A stretch of 64,000 nucleotides of DNA from the NCBI GenBank assembly GCA_963703385.1, contig OY969816.1:1488001-1552000 (forward strand), given 5' to 3'. Below, piece by piece: positions 47,273 to 56,324 of the stretch (within the stretch, counting starts at the first letter, position 1; every line of letters begins with the position of its first letter). The stretch comes from Rhodoblastus sp963703385. GTDB taxonomy: Bacteria; Pseudomonadota; Alphaproteobacteria; Rhizobiales; Beijerinckiaceae. The position numbers and the translations under genes are program-made. The notes under the pieces were generated by a model. That model was not told the DNA's origin. It made no database searches and was given only the letters and a program-made list of their open reading frames with translations.

Positions 47273-50248
47273 ATGATGGACGATAAATCCGGAAAGCCGA
47301 AAAAGCCAAGGAAGGCGGCCTCGCCGCCCCCGGCGCAGGAAAAATCCCGCGAGTTGGCGGAAAGCGCGGCCTGGCGCATCGGCGAGGGGCGGGTGATTTC
47401 GCTGCGCGGCGCGCGCGAGCATAATCTGAAAAACATCGACCTCACCATCCCCCGCGACAAACTGGTGGTCTTCACCGGCCTGTCCGGCTCGGGCAAAAGC
47501 TCGCTCGCCTTCGACACCATCTATGCCGAGGGCCAGCGCCGCTATGTCGAGAGCCTTTCGGCCTATGCCCGCCAGTTTCTGCAAATGATGCAGAAGCCGG
47601 ACGTGGACCATATCGAGGGCCTGTCGCCGGCGATCTCGATCGAGCAGAAGACCACATCGAAAAACCCGCGCTCAACCGTCGGCACGGTCACCGAAATCAA
47701 CGATTACATGCGCCTGCTCTGGGCGCGGGTCGGCATTCCCTATTCGCCGGCCACCGGCCTGCCGATCGAAAGCCAGACCGTGAGCCAGATGGTGGACCGG
47801 GTGCTGGCTCTGCCCGAACGCACGCGGCTTTATCTCCTTGCGCCCATTGCGCGCGGGCGAAAAGGCGAATATCGCAAGGAAATCGCCGAATATATGAAGC
47901 GCGGCTTCCAGCGCCTGAAAATCGACGGCCAGTTTTACGATATCGCCGACGCCCCGGCGCTCGACAAGAAATTCAACCATGACATCGACGTGGTGGTGGA
48001 CCGGATCGTGGTGCGGCCCGACATTTCCGCCCGGCTGGCCGAAAGTTTCGAGACCGCGCTCGACCTCGCCGACGGGGTGGCGGTGGCGGAACTCGCCGAA
48101 AGCGCCCAAGCCAACGGAAACGACAAGACGGCGGAGCGCATCATTTTTTCCTCGAAATTCTCCTGCCCCGTGTCCGGCTTTTCGATCCCTGAGATCGAGC
48201 CGCGGCTGTTCTCCTTCAACAGCCCGCACGGCGCCTGTCCGATCTGCGGCGGCATCGGCGCGGAGCAGAAGGTCGATCCCGACCTGATCGTCCCCAATCC
48301 CGACCTGACCCTGCGCAAGGGCGCGGTGGCGCCCTGGGCCAGGTCGCCCTCGCCCTATTACGGCCAGACCCTGGAGGCGCTGGGCAAGACGTTCAAATTC
48401 CGCATGGACGACCGCTGGGCGGACCTGTCCGAAGCGGCGAAAAACGTCATCCTTTATGGCTCCGGCGACCAGGACGTCCTGTTCTCCTATGCCGACGGCG
48501 TGCGCGCCTATGAGGTGAAAAAGCCGTTCGAGGGCGTCATCCGCAATCTGGAGCGGCGCTATCTCGAAACCGAAAGCGACTGGGCGCGCGAGGAAATCTC
48601 GCGCTTCATGTCGGCGCGGCCCTGCGACGCCTGCGCCGGTTTCAGGCTCAAGCCCGAGGCCCTGGCGGTCAAGATCGACCAAAAACACATCGGCGAGATT
48701 TCCGAACTGTCGGTGCGCGAGGCCGCCTTATGGTTCAAAGATTTACCGCAAAAACTTGATGTAAAACGCAAGGAAATCGCCACACGCATCCTGCGCGAGA
48801 TCGACGATCGCCTGAAATTTTTGGTCGATGTCGGGCTCGATTATCTCACTCTTGCGCGCGGGTCCGGGACGCTGTCGGGCGGCGAGAGCCAGCGCATTCG
48901 GCTGGCCTCGCAGATCGGCTCAGGGCTCACCGGCGTGCTCTATGTGCTCGACGAGCCCTCGATCGGGCTCCACCAGCGCGACAACGCCCGCCTGCTCGAA
49001 ACTCTGCGGCGCCTGCGCGACCTCGGCAATTCGGTGATCGTGGTCGAGCATGACGAGGACGCCATTCTAGCCGCCGATTATGTCGTCGATGTCGGCCCGG
49101 GCGCCGGGGTCCATGGCGGCGAGATCGTGGCCCAGGGAACGCCGGCCGACATCCTGGCCGATGAAAATTCCCTCACCGGGGCCTATCTCACCGGGCGCTT
49201 GCGCGTCGCCGCGCCAAAAAGGCGCCGCAAGCCCGAACCCGGGCGGCGTCTGCGGTTGACTGGAGCGCGCGGAAACAATCTGAAAAACCTCATGGTGGAG
49301 ATTCCGCTCGGCCTGTTCACCTGCATCACCGGGGTTTCGGGCGGCGGCAAATCGACCCTGATCATCGACACCCTTTACAAGGCGGTGGCGCGGCGGCTCA
49401 ATGGCGCGCTGGAGCACCCGGCGCCGTTCGACAAGCTCGAAGGGCTGGAGCTGATCGACAAGGTCATCGACATCGACCAGTCGCCGATCGGCCGCACGCC
49501 GCGCTCCAATCCCGCCACCTATATCGGCGCCTTCACCCCCATCCGCGACTGGTTCGCCGGCCTGCCCGAGGCCAAGGCGCGCGGCTATGGGCCGGGACGC
49601 TTCTCGTTCAACGTCAAGGGCGGGCGCTGCGAGGCCTGCCAGGGCGACGGGGTGATCAAAATCGAAATGCACTTCCTGCCCGATGTCTATGTCACTTGCG
49701 ACGTATGCAAGGGCAAGCGCTACGACCGCGAGACGCTGGAGGTGCGCTACAAGGACCAGAGCATCGCCGACGTGCTCGACATGACGGTGGAAGAGGGCGC
49801 GGAACTGTTCAAGGCCGTGCCGACGATCCGCGACAAGCTCAACACTCTGGCGCGGGTGGGGCTGGGTTATGTCAAGGTCGGCCAGCCGGCCACCACCCTG
49901 TCGGGCGGCGAGGCGCAACGGGTCAAATTGTCCAAGGAGCTGTCGCGCCGCGCGACCGGCGGCACGCTCTATATTCTCGACGAACCGACCACCGGCCTGC
50001 ATTTCCATGACGTCAAGAAACTGCTCGAAGTTCTTGACGCCTTGGTCGAACAGGGCAACAGCGTGGTGGTGATCGAGCATAATCTCGAAGTGATCAAGAC
50101 CGCCGACTGGATCATCGACCTGGGGCCGGAAGGCGGCGATGGCGGCGGGCGTATCGTCGCGCAGGGCCCGCCCGACGTGATTTTGCGCGAACCCGCCTCT
50201 TACACCGGCTGGTTTCTCAAGGAGGCGCTGGAGCGCCGGCCAGCCTAG
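47273..50248 (+). CDS. uvrA: Excinuclease ABC subunit A
   Basis: Damage-recognition ATPase of nucleotide excision repair. The 991-residue product contains two ABC-type ATPase modules. First module: Walker A VVFTGLSGSGKSSLAFDTIY with signature SGTLSGGESQRIRLASQIG. Second module: Walker A GVSGGGKSTLIIDTLYKA with ATTLSGGEAQRVKLSKELS. Zinc-binding Cys pairs are at CPICGG...CDAC and CEACQGDG...CDVCKG. The start MMDDKSGKPKKPRK has a basic extension. It is divergent from ssb with an SOS box between, so induction by DNA damage is expected. Confidence 0.97.
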   Translation: MMDDKSGKPKKPRKAASPPPAQEKSRELAESAAWRIGEGRVISLRGAREHNLKNIDLTIPRDKLVVFTGLSGSGKSSLAFDTIYAEGQRRYVESLSAYARQFLQMMQKPDVDHIEGLSPAISIEQKTTSKNPRSTVGTVTEINDYMRLLWARVGIPYSPATGLPIESQTVSQMVDRVLALPERTRLYLLAPIARGRKGEYRKEIAEYMKRGFQRLKIDGQFYDIADAPALDKKFNHDIDVVVDRIVVRPDISARLAESFETALDLADGVAVAELAESAQANGNDKTAERIIFSSKFSCPVSGFSIPEIEPRLFSFNSPHGACPICGGIGAEQKVDPDLIVPNPDLTLRKGAVAPWARSPSPYYGQTLEALGKTFKFRMDDRWADLSEAAKNVILYGSGDQDVLFSYADGVRAYEVKKPFEGVIRNLERRYLETESDWAREEISRFMSARPCDACAGFRLKPEALAVKIDQKHIGEISELSVREAALWFKDLPQKLDVKRKEIATRILREIDDRLKFLVDVGLDYLTLARGSGTLSGGESQRIRLASQIGSGLTGVLYVLDEPSIGLHQRDNARLLETLRRLRDLGNSVIVVEHDEDAILAADYVVDVGPGAGVHGGEIVAQGTPADILADENSLTGAYLTGRLRVAAPKRRRKPEPGRRLRLTGARGNNLKNLMVEIPLGLFTCITGVSGGGKSTLIIDTLYKAVARRLNGALEHPAPFDKLEGLELIDKVIDIDQSPIGRTPRSNPATYIGAFTPIRDWFAGLPEAKARGYGPGRFSFNVKGGRCEACQGDGVIKIEMHFLPDVYVTCDVCKGKRYDRETLEVRYKDQSIADVLDMTVEEGAELFKAVPTIRDKLNTLARVGLGYVKVGQPATTLSGGEAQRVKLSKELSRRATGGTLYILDEPTTGLHFHDVKKLLEVLDALVEQGNSVVVIEHNLEVIKTADWIIDLGPEGGDGGGRIVAQGPPDVILREPASYTGWFLKEALERRPA

Positions 50249-50347
50249 AGCGTTTTCAAGCGAAGTGGAACCCGGTTCGCGTTAAGAAAACGCGTTAAAA
50301 CAAGAATCTAGACCATTTTCATGTTTCCATGAAACTTGAAAATGGTC
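50249..50347. repeat. Dispersed intergenic repeat with a long hairpin
   Basis: Directly after uvrA lies GAGCGTTTTCAAGCGAAGTG and more of a sequence familiar to me as a recurring intergenic repeat in this order. It is followed by an almost perfect hairpin at 50311-50347: GACCATTTTCA/TGAAAATGGTC outer arms and GTTTC/GAAAC inner arms around CAT. There is no T-run, so it is not a classical terminator. Confidence 0.65.
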
Positions 50348-50539
50348 TTGGGCTGAACCGGGCGCCGCCCCAAAAATCTGTGGTTAACCAAAAAGTCGAG
50401 GCGCCCTTTTTCGCGTTTTGGGATAGACTGATCTGCAAAAGTTGCGTGAGTGATCGCTTTTTCAGTCATGCAAAAATGCATTGCTGGATTGCGCGCTGTC
50501 GGGTTTACATTTTCCACAACCGCGCACAGATAAGTTCAA

Positions 50540-50668
50540 AGACGAACGATTGAAGCCTTGGCTTTTCGAGCTTTTTCGTTCCGGATCAGTTTGGTAGCTG
50601 AACGGGCGCGGAAAACCCCCCGTTCAATCTGGCGCCCGCCGGCCCCTCCCCCCGGCGGGCGCTTTTTT
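50540..50668 (+). ncRNA. Candidate small RNA ending in a rho-independent terminator
   Basis: This gene-free region holds three consecutive stem-loops on the plus strand. Stem 1: GAACGA (50544-50549) with TCGTTC (50576-50581), enclosing AAG/CTT pairing. Stem 2: GAACGGG (50600-50606) with CCCGTTC (50619-50625). Stem 3: GCGCCCGCCGG (50632-50642) with CCGGCGGGCGC (50652-50662), followed by six T. A weak promoter, TTTACA (50504-50509), 18 bases and AGATAA (50528-50533), would place the start near 50540. No known RNA family is recognised; expression is unproven. The rest of the region 50348-50539 shows nothing else. Confidence 0.45.
50632..50668 (+). terminator. Rho-independent terminator
   Basis: A perfect 11-base GC stem followed by T6 on the plus strand. 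The nearest upstream plus-strand gene, uvrA, ends 380 bases earlier with another hairpin between, so this terminator more likely serves an intervening short transcript. Confidence 0.85.
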
Positions 50669-50679
50669 GGCCCATATGG

Positions 50680-51069
50680 TCAGGGCGCGGCGATCAGCGC
50701 GGCGGCGACCAGGCGCCGCTCCCCGAGCAGGATATTATAGGTCTGGCAGGCGGCGCCGGTGTCCATCGGGTCGCAGCGCACGCCGAAATCCCGGAGTTTT
50801 TGGCGCAACGCGGCGGGAACCGGCTGAAGCGATTTTCCGCAGCCGAACAACAGCAATTCGACCGCGCCGCGCGGCAGGGCGAACAAGGGGGCGAGCGAGG
50901 CCTCGTCGATTTCCGCGAAAGTCTTGGGCGCAAAGGCATGGATTCCGTCGGGCAGAGCCAGAATCGAGCCGCGATGCGACATGCCGCCGAACTGGAACCC
51001 TCCGGCGCCGAAGGCCTCCACGGCGTGGCGGCCCGGCACAAAGCCCTCGTATCGCTGCTCGACAGGCAT
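50680..51069 (-). CDS. Mth938-like domain-containing protein
   Basis: A 129-residue soluble protein with FVPGRHAVEAFGAGGFQFGG, GAVELLLFGCGKSLQPVPAA and CDPMDTGAACQTYNILLGER, the features of the Mth938/Xcc1710 (DUF498) fold. Its function in bacteria is not established. In many Alphaproteobacteria it sits next to secDF, as here: it begins immediately after the secF stop with no gap, so it belongs to the yajC-secD-secF operon. Confidence 0.85.
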   Translation of the reverse strand: MPVEQRYEGFVPGRHAVEAFGAGGFQFGGMSHRGSILALPDGIHAFAPKTFAEIDEASLAPLFALPRGAVELLLFGCGKSLQPVPAALRQKLRDFGVRCDPMDTGAACQTYNILLGERRLVAAALIAAP

Positions 51070-52035
51070 TCAGGCTCCGGACAGCGGTCGCGCGCCGGTC
51101 TTGCCGCCGACGCCGGTGACTTCGTCGGCGGCCGCGCGCGATTCGTTGCGCAGGCCGAGATAGATCAAGGTCGGCGAGCAGATGAAGATCGAGGAATAAG
51201 TCGCGACGAAAATACCCCACATCATCGCCAGCGAGAACGAGCGGATCACGTGGCCGCCGAAAATGACCAGCGACAGCAGCGCCAGGAAGACCGTGGTCGC
51301 GGTCATCAAGGTGCGCGGCAGCACCGCGTTGATCGACAGGTCGATCAAATTATCGGTCGGCATTTTCTTGTATTTGCGCATATTTTCTCGAATGCGATCG
51401 AGCACCACCACGGTTTCGTTGAGCGAATAACCGACGATGGTCAGGATCGCCGCGATCGAGGTGGTGTTGAATTCGAGCTGGGTGATGGAGAAAAAGCCGA
51501 CCGTCAGCAGAAGATCGTGCATGGTCGCGGTGATCGCGGCTATGGCGAACTGCCATTCGAAGCGGAACCACAGATAGGCCAGAACCGCGAGGATCGAAAT
51601 CACCACGCCGAGCGTGCCCTGCTGCACCAGCTGGGCCGAGACGCTGGGGCCGACGACCGAGATGCTGCGGAAGTCATAGGCCCCGCCCAAAGCTTGCTTG
51701 ACCTTTTCGACCGCCGCCTGGTTGGCGGTGTCGCCGCCCGGCTGCGAACCGAAACGAATCGCGGCTTCGGCCGGGCTGCCGAAGCCCTGCACTTCGAGGT
51801 CGCCAATTCCGAGATGGCTCGACAGGTCGCGGATATAGGCGAGATCGGCGTTACCCGACTTGGCCTTCACGTCCATCATGGTCCCGCCGGCGAAGTCGAT
51901 GCCGAAGTTCATGCCGACCACGAGGAACAGCATGACCGCGGCGATCGAAAGCACGGCGGAAAAGGGATAGGACACGCGCCGGAAGCGCATGAAGGGGAAT
52001 TTAGTGCTTTCGGGCGCGAGTCGCAGAAGCTTCAT
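51070..52035 (-). CDS. secF: Protein translocase subunit SecF
   Basis: Works with SecD to pull secreted proteins across the membrane using the proton gradient. The 321-residue product has six membrane segments, the large first periplasmic domain, and SecF signatures GMNFGIDFAGGTMMDVKAKS, TIVGYSLNETVVVLDRIREN and LTRTLMT-like PRTLMTATTVFLALLSLVIF. Separate secD and secF genes lie side by side with a 12-base gap. Confidence 0.96.
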   Translation of the reverse strand: MKLLRLAPESTKFPFMRFRRVSYPFSAVLSIAAVMLFLVVGMNFGIDFAGGTMMDVKAKSGNADLAYIRDLSSHLGIGDLEVQGFGSPAEAAIRFGSQPGGDTANQAAVEKVKQALGGAYDFRSISVVGPSVSAQLVQQGTLGVVISILAVLAYLWFRFEWQFAIAAITATMHDLLLTVGFFSITQLEFNTTSIAAILTIVGYSLNETVVVLDRIRENMRKYKKMPTDNLIDLSINAVLPRTLMTATTVFLALLSLVIFGGHVIRSFSLAMMWGIFVATYSSIFICSPTLIYLGLRNESRAAADEVTGVGGKTGARPLSGA

Positions 52036-52047
52036 GTCGAGAACCCG

Positions 52048-53629
52048 TCAAATCGGCAGCCTGGTCGGGCGCGCATAGCGATACCACAAGGTAATCATCA
52101 TCCGCGTCATGGTGACGGCGGTGACGATCGTGGTCATGATGCCGAGCGCCAGCGAGACCGCGAAGCCGCGCACCGGACCGGAGCCTAGGAAATAGAGAAT
52201 CGCCGCGACCACGAACATGGTGACGTTGGAGTCGACGATGGTGGCGAAGGCGCGCTTGAAGCCGGCGTCGAGCGCCGAGATCAGCGACCGCCCGGCGTGG
52301 GATTCCTCGCGGATGCGCTCATAGATCAGCACGTTGGAATCGACCGCCATGCCGATGGTCAGGACGATGCCGGCGATGCCGGGCAGGGTCAGGGTCGCGC
52401 GCAGCAGCACCAGAGCCGCAAAAATGAAGGAAATATGGATCATCAGGGCGAGATTGGCGAAGACGCCGAAGACGCCATAGGTGATCAGCATATAGGTCAC
52501 GACCAGCGCCGCCGCCCAATAAGCCGCGCGCTTGCCGGCGTCGATCGAATCCTGGCCAAGGCCGGGGCCGACGGTGCGCTCCTCGACGATGGTGAGCTTG
52601 GCCGGAAGCGCGCCGGCGCGCAGCAATATGGCGAGGTTGTTGGCCTGCTCGACCGTGAAACGGCCGGAAATCTGGCCCGAGCCGCCGGTGATGGGCCCGA
52701 GGATGCGCGGCGCGGAAATCACCTTGTTGTCGAGCACGATGGCGAAGGGCCGCCCGACATTGGCCGAGGTCACCTGGCCGAATTTCTGGCCGCCGCGAAT
52801 GTTGAAGCGGAAATTGACCACCGGCTCGCCGGTGCGCTGATCGAAGCCGGGCTGGGCGTCGGTAAGGTCCTCGCCCTGCACCATCACCTGCTTCTCGACC
52901 GGCAGCTGGCCGGGCTGGTCGGTCTGGTCGAGCATGTCCACATCGGCGGGATTGTAACCCGGCTCGGCGACCAGACGGAATTCCAGCTTGGCGGTGGTCC
53001 CGACGATCGCCTTCAGCCGGTCGGTGTCCTTGAGGCCGGGCACCTCGACGATAATGCGGTCGGAGCCCTGGCGCTGAATGTTCGGTTCGGTGGTGCCGAG
53101 GCCATTGACGCGCCGATTCAGCACTTCGATCGTCTGCTCGACGGCGCGGGCGATCTTGTTGTTGATCGCGGCGTCGGTCAGATTCAGCTTGAGCAGGCCG
53201 TCGCCGCCGTCGACGATATCGAGGCCCGAGCTGCCGGGGCCGGCGGAGACCTGCACGAGGCTGTAGAGCTTGGGCATGATTCGCGCCCGCGCGTCGGCGT
53301 CGGGGACGCGGACCTGAACGCCCCGCGAACTCATGCCGACGCCCCCGGAAACAGGTATCTTCGCCTCGCGCAATTCGCGGCGCAGGTCGTCGCGCAGATT
53401 GCCGACCATGCTGTGGACGACGTCGGCGCGATCGACCTCATAGAGCAGATAGGCGCCGCCCTGGAGGTCGAGGCCGAGCACGATCGATTTCGGGCTGCAG
53501 CCAGGACGGCATGATTTCCGCCAGTTTCGCGCGGTTGTCCGGCCCGATCATGCTCGGAATGCAGATCAGCATCGCGATCACGGTCGCGGCAAGGGTGAGG
53601 GCGATTTTCCAGGGGGCGTAGCGCATCAT
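52048..53629 (-). CDS. secD: Protein translocase subunit SecD, frameshifted near the N-terminus
   Basis: Membrane component of the Sec system, about 527 residues when repaired. After the first membrane helix (MRYAPWKIALTLAATVIAML) comes VLGLDLQGGAYLLYEVDRAD, the periplasmic P1 domain and five further helices with GIAGIVLTIGMAVDSNVLIY. The frame breaks near 53493: PSWLQP reads into a wrong frame unless one base is removed, restoring PKSIVLGLDLQGG. The total length is one base over a multiple of three. The gene is essential or nearly so in most bacteria, so a true null is unlikely. Between yajC and secF. Confidence 0.93.
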
Positions 53630-53656
53630 GGCGGGCGGCGAATCCGTTTCTGGCCG

Positions 53657-53998
53657 TCAGGCGTTGTCCTTGACCGGCTCGCCCTTGGCGCGAACTTCGG
53701 CGATGGCCGAACGCATCTGGCGCACGCGGACATTGGGGGCGATCTCGATTTCGATCTCGCTGTCGTCCACGGTCTTGGTCACCTTGCCGATCAGCCCGCC
53801 ATTGGTGACGACGCTGTCGCCCCGGCGGATGTTCGAGACCATGTCCTTATGCGCCTTGGCCTTCTGCTGCTGGGGCCGAAGGAGCAGGAAATACATGATG
53901 ACGAGAATGACGCCGAAGGGCGCCATCTGCATCAGCACGTCGGTGCCGCCGGCGCCGCCGCCGGCGGCCTGGGCAAAGGCGGGGGTTATGAAATTCAT
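53657..53998 (-). CDS. yajC: Preprotein translocase subunit YajC
   Basis: A 113-residue accessory Sec protein with one N-terminal membrane helix: MNFITPAFAQAAGGGAGGTD, then PFGVILVIMYFLLLRPQQQK, the family hallmark. The soluble part has RRGDSVVTNGGLIGKVTKTV. AGGA precedes the ATG at 53998. It leads the yajC-secD-secF-Mth938 operon, 27 bases upstream of secD. Confidence 0.96.
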   Translation of the reverse strand: MNFITPAFAQAAGGGAGGTDVLMQMAPFGVILVIMYFLLLRPQQQKAKAHKDMVSNIRRGDSVVTNGGLIGKVTKTVDDSEIEIEIAPNVRVRQMRSAIAEVRAKGEPVKDNA

Positions 53999-54335
53999 GT
54001 CCTGATTTCCACGCTGGTTTCGCGCGCTCGCGCGCCGGGACGGATTTGGCGGCGGACTATAGCCATGGCAGGCCCGAAAGCAATGGCGGCCTGAGCAGGT
54101 TTTCCGAAAACAGGCCGCCGCTTGCGGACGAAACCCGGCGCCACGCGCGCCGTAACGCCATCCCCGATGCGCTCTTCGGCGCGCGCCTGCCGGATCGTCT
54201 CCCCGAAAGCGGACAGATTGCGCCAATATGATCGGAAAACGCTGTGAAGTTTAGAAACCATCTAATAAACGCCAAATTGCTTCCGTATTGCGCGACGCCG
54301 ATGTTCAATGGCGTGATTGGAGCCAGCGGCAAGAC
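53999..54335. other. Divergent control region between yajC and bfd
   Basis: About 335 bases between the Sec operon and the iron-storage genes. It should contain both promoters. Apart from the inverted repeat noted at 54251-54265, no feature was recognised; open frames here are not protein-like. Confidence 0.5.
54251..54265. promoter_or_regulatory. Possible Irr/iron-control element upstream of bfd
   Basis: TTAGA-AACCA-TCTAA is a perfect 5-base inverted repeat in an AT-rich patch 71 bases before the bfd start. It resembles the core of the iron control element bound by Irr in Rhizobiales (TTAGAA/TTCTAA type), and bacterioferritin genes are known Irr targets. The assignment rests on this resemblance and position only. 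Confidence 0.35.
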
Positions 54336-54569
54336 ATGATCCTTTGTTCCTGCAACATGATCACCGATCGCGACGTGCGCGCGAGCGTAAAGCCCTGCGG
54401 CGCTTCCGCCGACCGCGCCCGCGATGTGTTCAAGTCCAAGGGCTGCTTGCCTAACTGCGGCCGTTGCGTGCGCAATATCCAGGGCCTTTGCGAACGCGAG
54501 GCGGCCGCCAAGGCGGAAAGCCGATCGCCAGGCGCGGTCGACCCGGCTCTCGCCCTGGCTGCCGAATGA
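54336..54569 (+). CDS. bfd: Bacterioferritin-associated ferredoxin
   Basis: A 77-residue [2Fe-2S] protein that reduces the iron core of bacterioferritin to release iron. The four cluster Cys are visible: LCSCNMITDRDVRAS (C-X-C) and SKGCLPNCGRCVRNIQ, which offers the downstream Cys pair. The ATG at 54336 starts MILCSCNMIT. It lies 120 bases upstream of bfr on the same strand, the natural partner. Confidence 0.9.
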   Translation: MILCSCNMITDRDVRASVKPCGASADRARDVFKSKGCLPNCGRCVRNIQGLCEREAAAKAESRSPGAVDPALALAAE

Positions 54570-54689
54570 TTCCGCGGATGGCGTAGCAATCTTGCGGAAA
54601 CTGCATGAATTGAGATGAATCGAGCCCGCGCGGAACGATTGCTTCGCCGGTTAGTTTTATGACATGGCTCAAGCACAGGGAGAGACCCG

Positions 54690-55169
54690 ATGCGCGGCGA
54701 TGCGAAAGTCATTGAATATCTCAACAAGGGCCTGCGCAGCGAGTTGACCGCGATCAATCAATACTGGCTGCATTTCCGCATTCTCGACAATTGGGGCTAC
54801 AAGGGCCTCGCGAAAAAATGGCGCGAGGAATCGATCGAGGAAATGACCCATGCCGACAAGTTCACGGCGCGGATCCTGTTCCTCGAAGGCTTTCCCAACA
54901 TGCAGGAACTGAACGGCCTGACCATCGGCGAGAACGTCCAGGAGATCATCGAACTCGACCTCGCCTCGGAAATGACGGCGCGCGGGCTTTATCTCGAAGC
55001 CGCCGCTTATTGCCTGTCCATCAACGACCGGGTGAGCATGAACCTGTTCGAGGAACTGGCCCATGACGAGGAGGAACATATCGACTTCCTCGAAACTCAA
55101 GCCGAATTGATCAAACAGCTCGGCGTCCAGCTCTATGCGCAGAAGCATATCGGCGAGTTGTCGTCGTAA
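54690..55169 (+). CDS. bfr: Bacterioferritin
   Basis: Iron-storage cage subunit of 159 residues. Ferroxidase ligands are in place: Glu18 (RSELTAINQYW), Glu51 and His54 (SIEEMTHADKF), Glu94 (LASEMTARG) and Glu127/His130 (HDEEEHIDFL). Met52 in EEMTHAD is the haem ligand, so this is the haem-binding type. It follows bfd, giving an iron storage-and-release pair, probably under iron-responsive control. Confidence 0.96.
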   Translation: MRGDAKVIEYLNKGLRSELTAINQYWLHFRILDNWGYKGLAKKWREESIEEMTHADKFTARILFLEGFPNMQELNGLTIGENVQEIIELDLASEMTARGLYLEAAAYCLSINDRVSMNLFEELAHDEEEHIDFLETQAELIKQLGVQLYAQKHIGELSS

Positions 55170-55191
55170 CCCGCGCAGGCAATGACGAGCC

Positions 55192-55740
55192 TCAATCGGT
55201 TCGTTCCGCCTTCAGGTCGAAATCGACGCCGACATTGAAGCCGACCCATTCGTCGCTCGCCCATTGCCCCTGCCCGACGCCAAAGGCGTCGCGCCTGAGA
55301 TCGGCATGGCCCTTCGCCTCGGCCTTGCGCCCGTCGATCGCCAGAGTGAAGGGCAGATGGATTTTTTTGGTCACGCCGCGCAGGGTCAGGTCGCCGACGG
55401 CCTCATAACCCGCGGCGGTTGGCGCGACCCGACGCGACTCGAAGCGCGCCTGTGGAAAAGTTTTCGCGTCGAACCAATCCTTGTCCGGAAGGGCCGTGTC
55501 GCGCTGCTTGTCCCCGGTCGCGGCGCTGGCGACATCCACCGTGACGACGATTTTCGCCTCGGAGAGGTTTTGCGGGTCGAGCGAAATTTTGGCGTCGAAC
55601 CGGCTGAACCTCCCGGTGAATTTCTCGCCGGCCTGCTCGCCGGCAAAGGTCAGCGCGCTCCCCGGCAGGATCTTCCATTCGGCGGCCTGCGCGGCGGAGG
55701 CGGCCGCAAAGAAGGCGGCGGCGGCGATCGCGCGTTTCAT
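55192..55740 (-). CDS. YceI-family secreted lipocalin-like protein (second copy)
   Basis: A 182-residue YceI protein. A signal peptide (MKRAIAAAAFFAAASAAQA) is followed by EWKILPGSALTFAGEQAGEK, GRFSRFDAKISLDPQNLSEA, KDWFDAKTFPQARFESRRVA and a C-terminal ASDEWVGFNVGVDFDLKAER. YceI proteins bind polyisoprenoid-type lipids such as quinone-like chains. Its start overlaps the stop of the cytochrome b561 gene (ATGA), so it is the last gene of a yceI-b561-yceI operon. Confidence 0.92.
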   Translation of the reverse strand: MKRAIAAAAFFAAASAAQAAEWKILPGSALTFAGEQAGEKFTGRFSRFDAKISLDPQNLSEAKIVVTVDVASAATGDKQRDTALPDKDWFDAKTFPQARFESRRVAPTAAGYEAVGDLTLRGVTKKIHLPFTLAIDGRKAEAKGHADLRRDAFGVGQGQWASDEWVGFNVGVDFDLKAERTD

Positions 55741-56324
55741 TCTTCCTCCTCCTCGGCTCGGGCGAACGGGCTCATGCGCGCCAGGGGGACATCGCCCTTG
55801 AGCGCGTGGCGCAAGGCGGCGGCGATATGGCCGGCGACAAAAACGATCAGCGCATAGGCGCCATATTTGTGCAGGGCCTGCACGACGGCATTCACCGGCG
55901 CCTTGTTGGGCAGGTCGGCCAGAAAGGAAATATGCGGCCAGGGCATGACGCCGAACAGCACGGTCGGAATGTCGAGCGGCGAGGTCGAGACCACCGCCCA
56001 GCCGGTCAGGGGCAGCGCCAGCATCAACAGATAGAGCGCGGCATGGCCGGCATGGGCCGCCTTGCGCTCCAGCGCCGGAAAGGTGTCCGGCAAGGGCGGC
56101 GCGGGCCGGGCAAGCCGCCACGCCAGCCGCGCGACCGCCAGCAGCAGAATGACGATCCCGATCGATTTATGGAGCTGGAACAGCTGGATCACCCCCATCT
56201 TGGGAAGACCCGCGTGTTTCATCGCCAGCCCGATCACGATCAGGGCGAAAATCCCGAGCGCCGTTGTCCAATGCAGGACGATGGCGACCGCGTCGTAACG
56301 CTCGCGCGCGCGCCGCCATGTCAG
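55737..56324 (-). CDS. Cytochrome b561 family protein
   Basis: A di-haem membrane protein of about 196 residues with four helices, thought to exchange electrons between quinone and a periplasmic partner. Haem His are visible in VAIVLHWTTALGI, LHKSIGIVILLL, GHAALYLLMLALPLTG and LHKYGAYALIVFVAGH. The frame reaches back through TWRRARERYDAVAIVLHW without an ATG; a CTG at 56324 would overlap the yceI stop by 4 bases (CTGA). Either that CTG is used or a small error hides the true start. A conservative ATG is at 56237, but it would drop the first His. Between two yceI genes. Confidence 0.85.
   Translation of the reverse strand: MTWRRARERYDAVAIVLHWTTALGIFALIVIGLAMKHAGLPKMGVIQLFQLHKSIGIVILLLAVARLAWRLARPAPPLPDTFPALERKAAHAGHAALYLLMLALPLTGWAVVSTSPLDIPTVLFGVMPWPHISFLADLPNKAPVNAVVQALHKYGAYALIVFVAGHIAAALRHALKGDVPLARMSPFARAEEEEE

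Noticed and set aside
50558..50740. 60-codon plus-strand frame after uvrA
   Set aside because: It runs through the terminator hairpin and into the antisense of the Mth938 gene; it is not protein-like.
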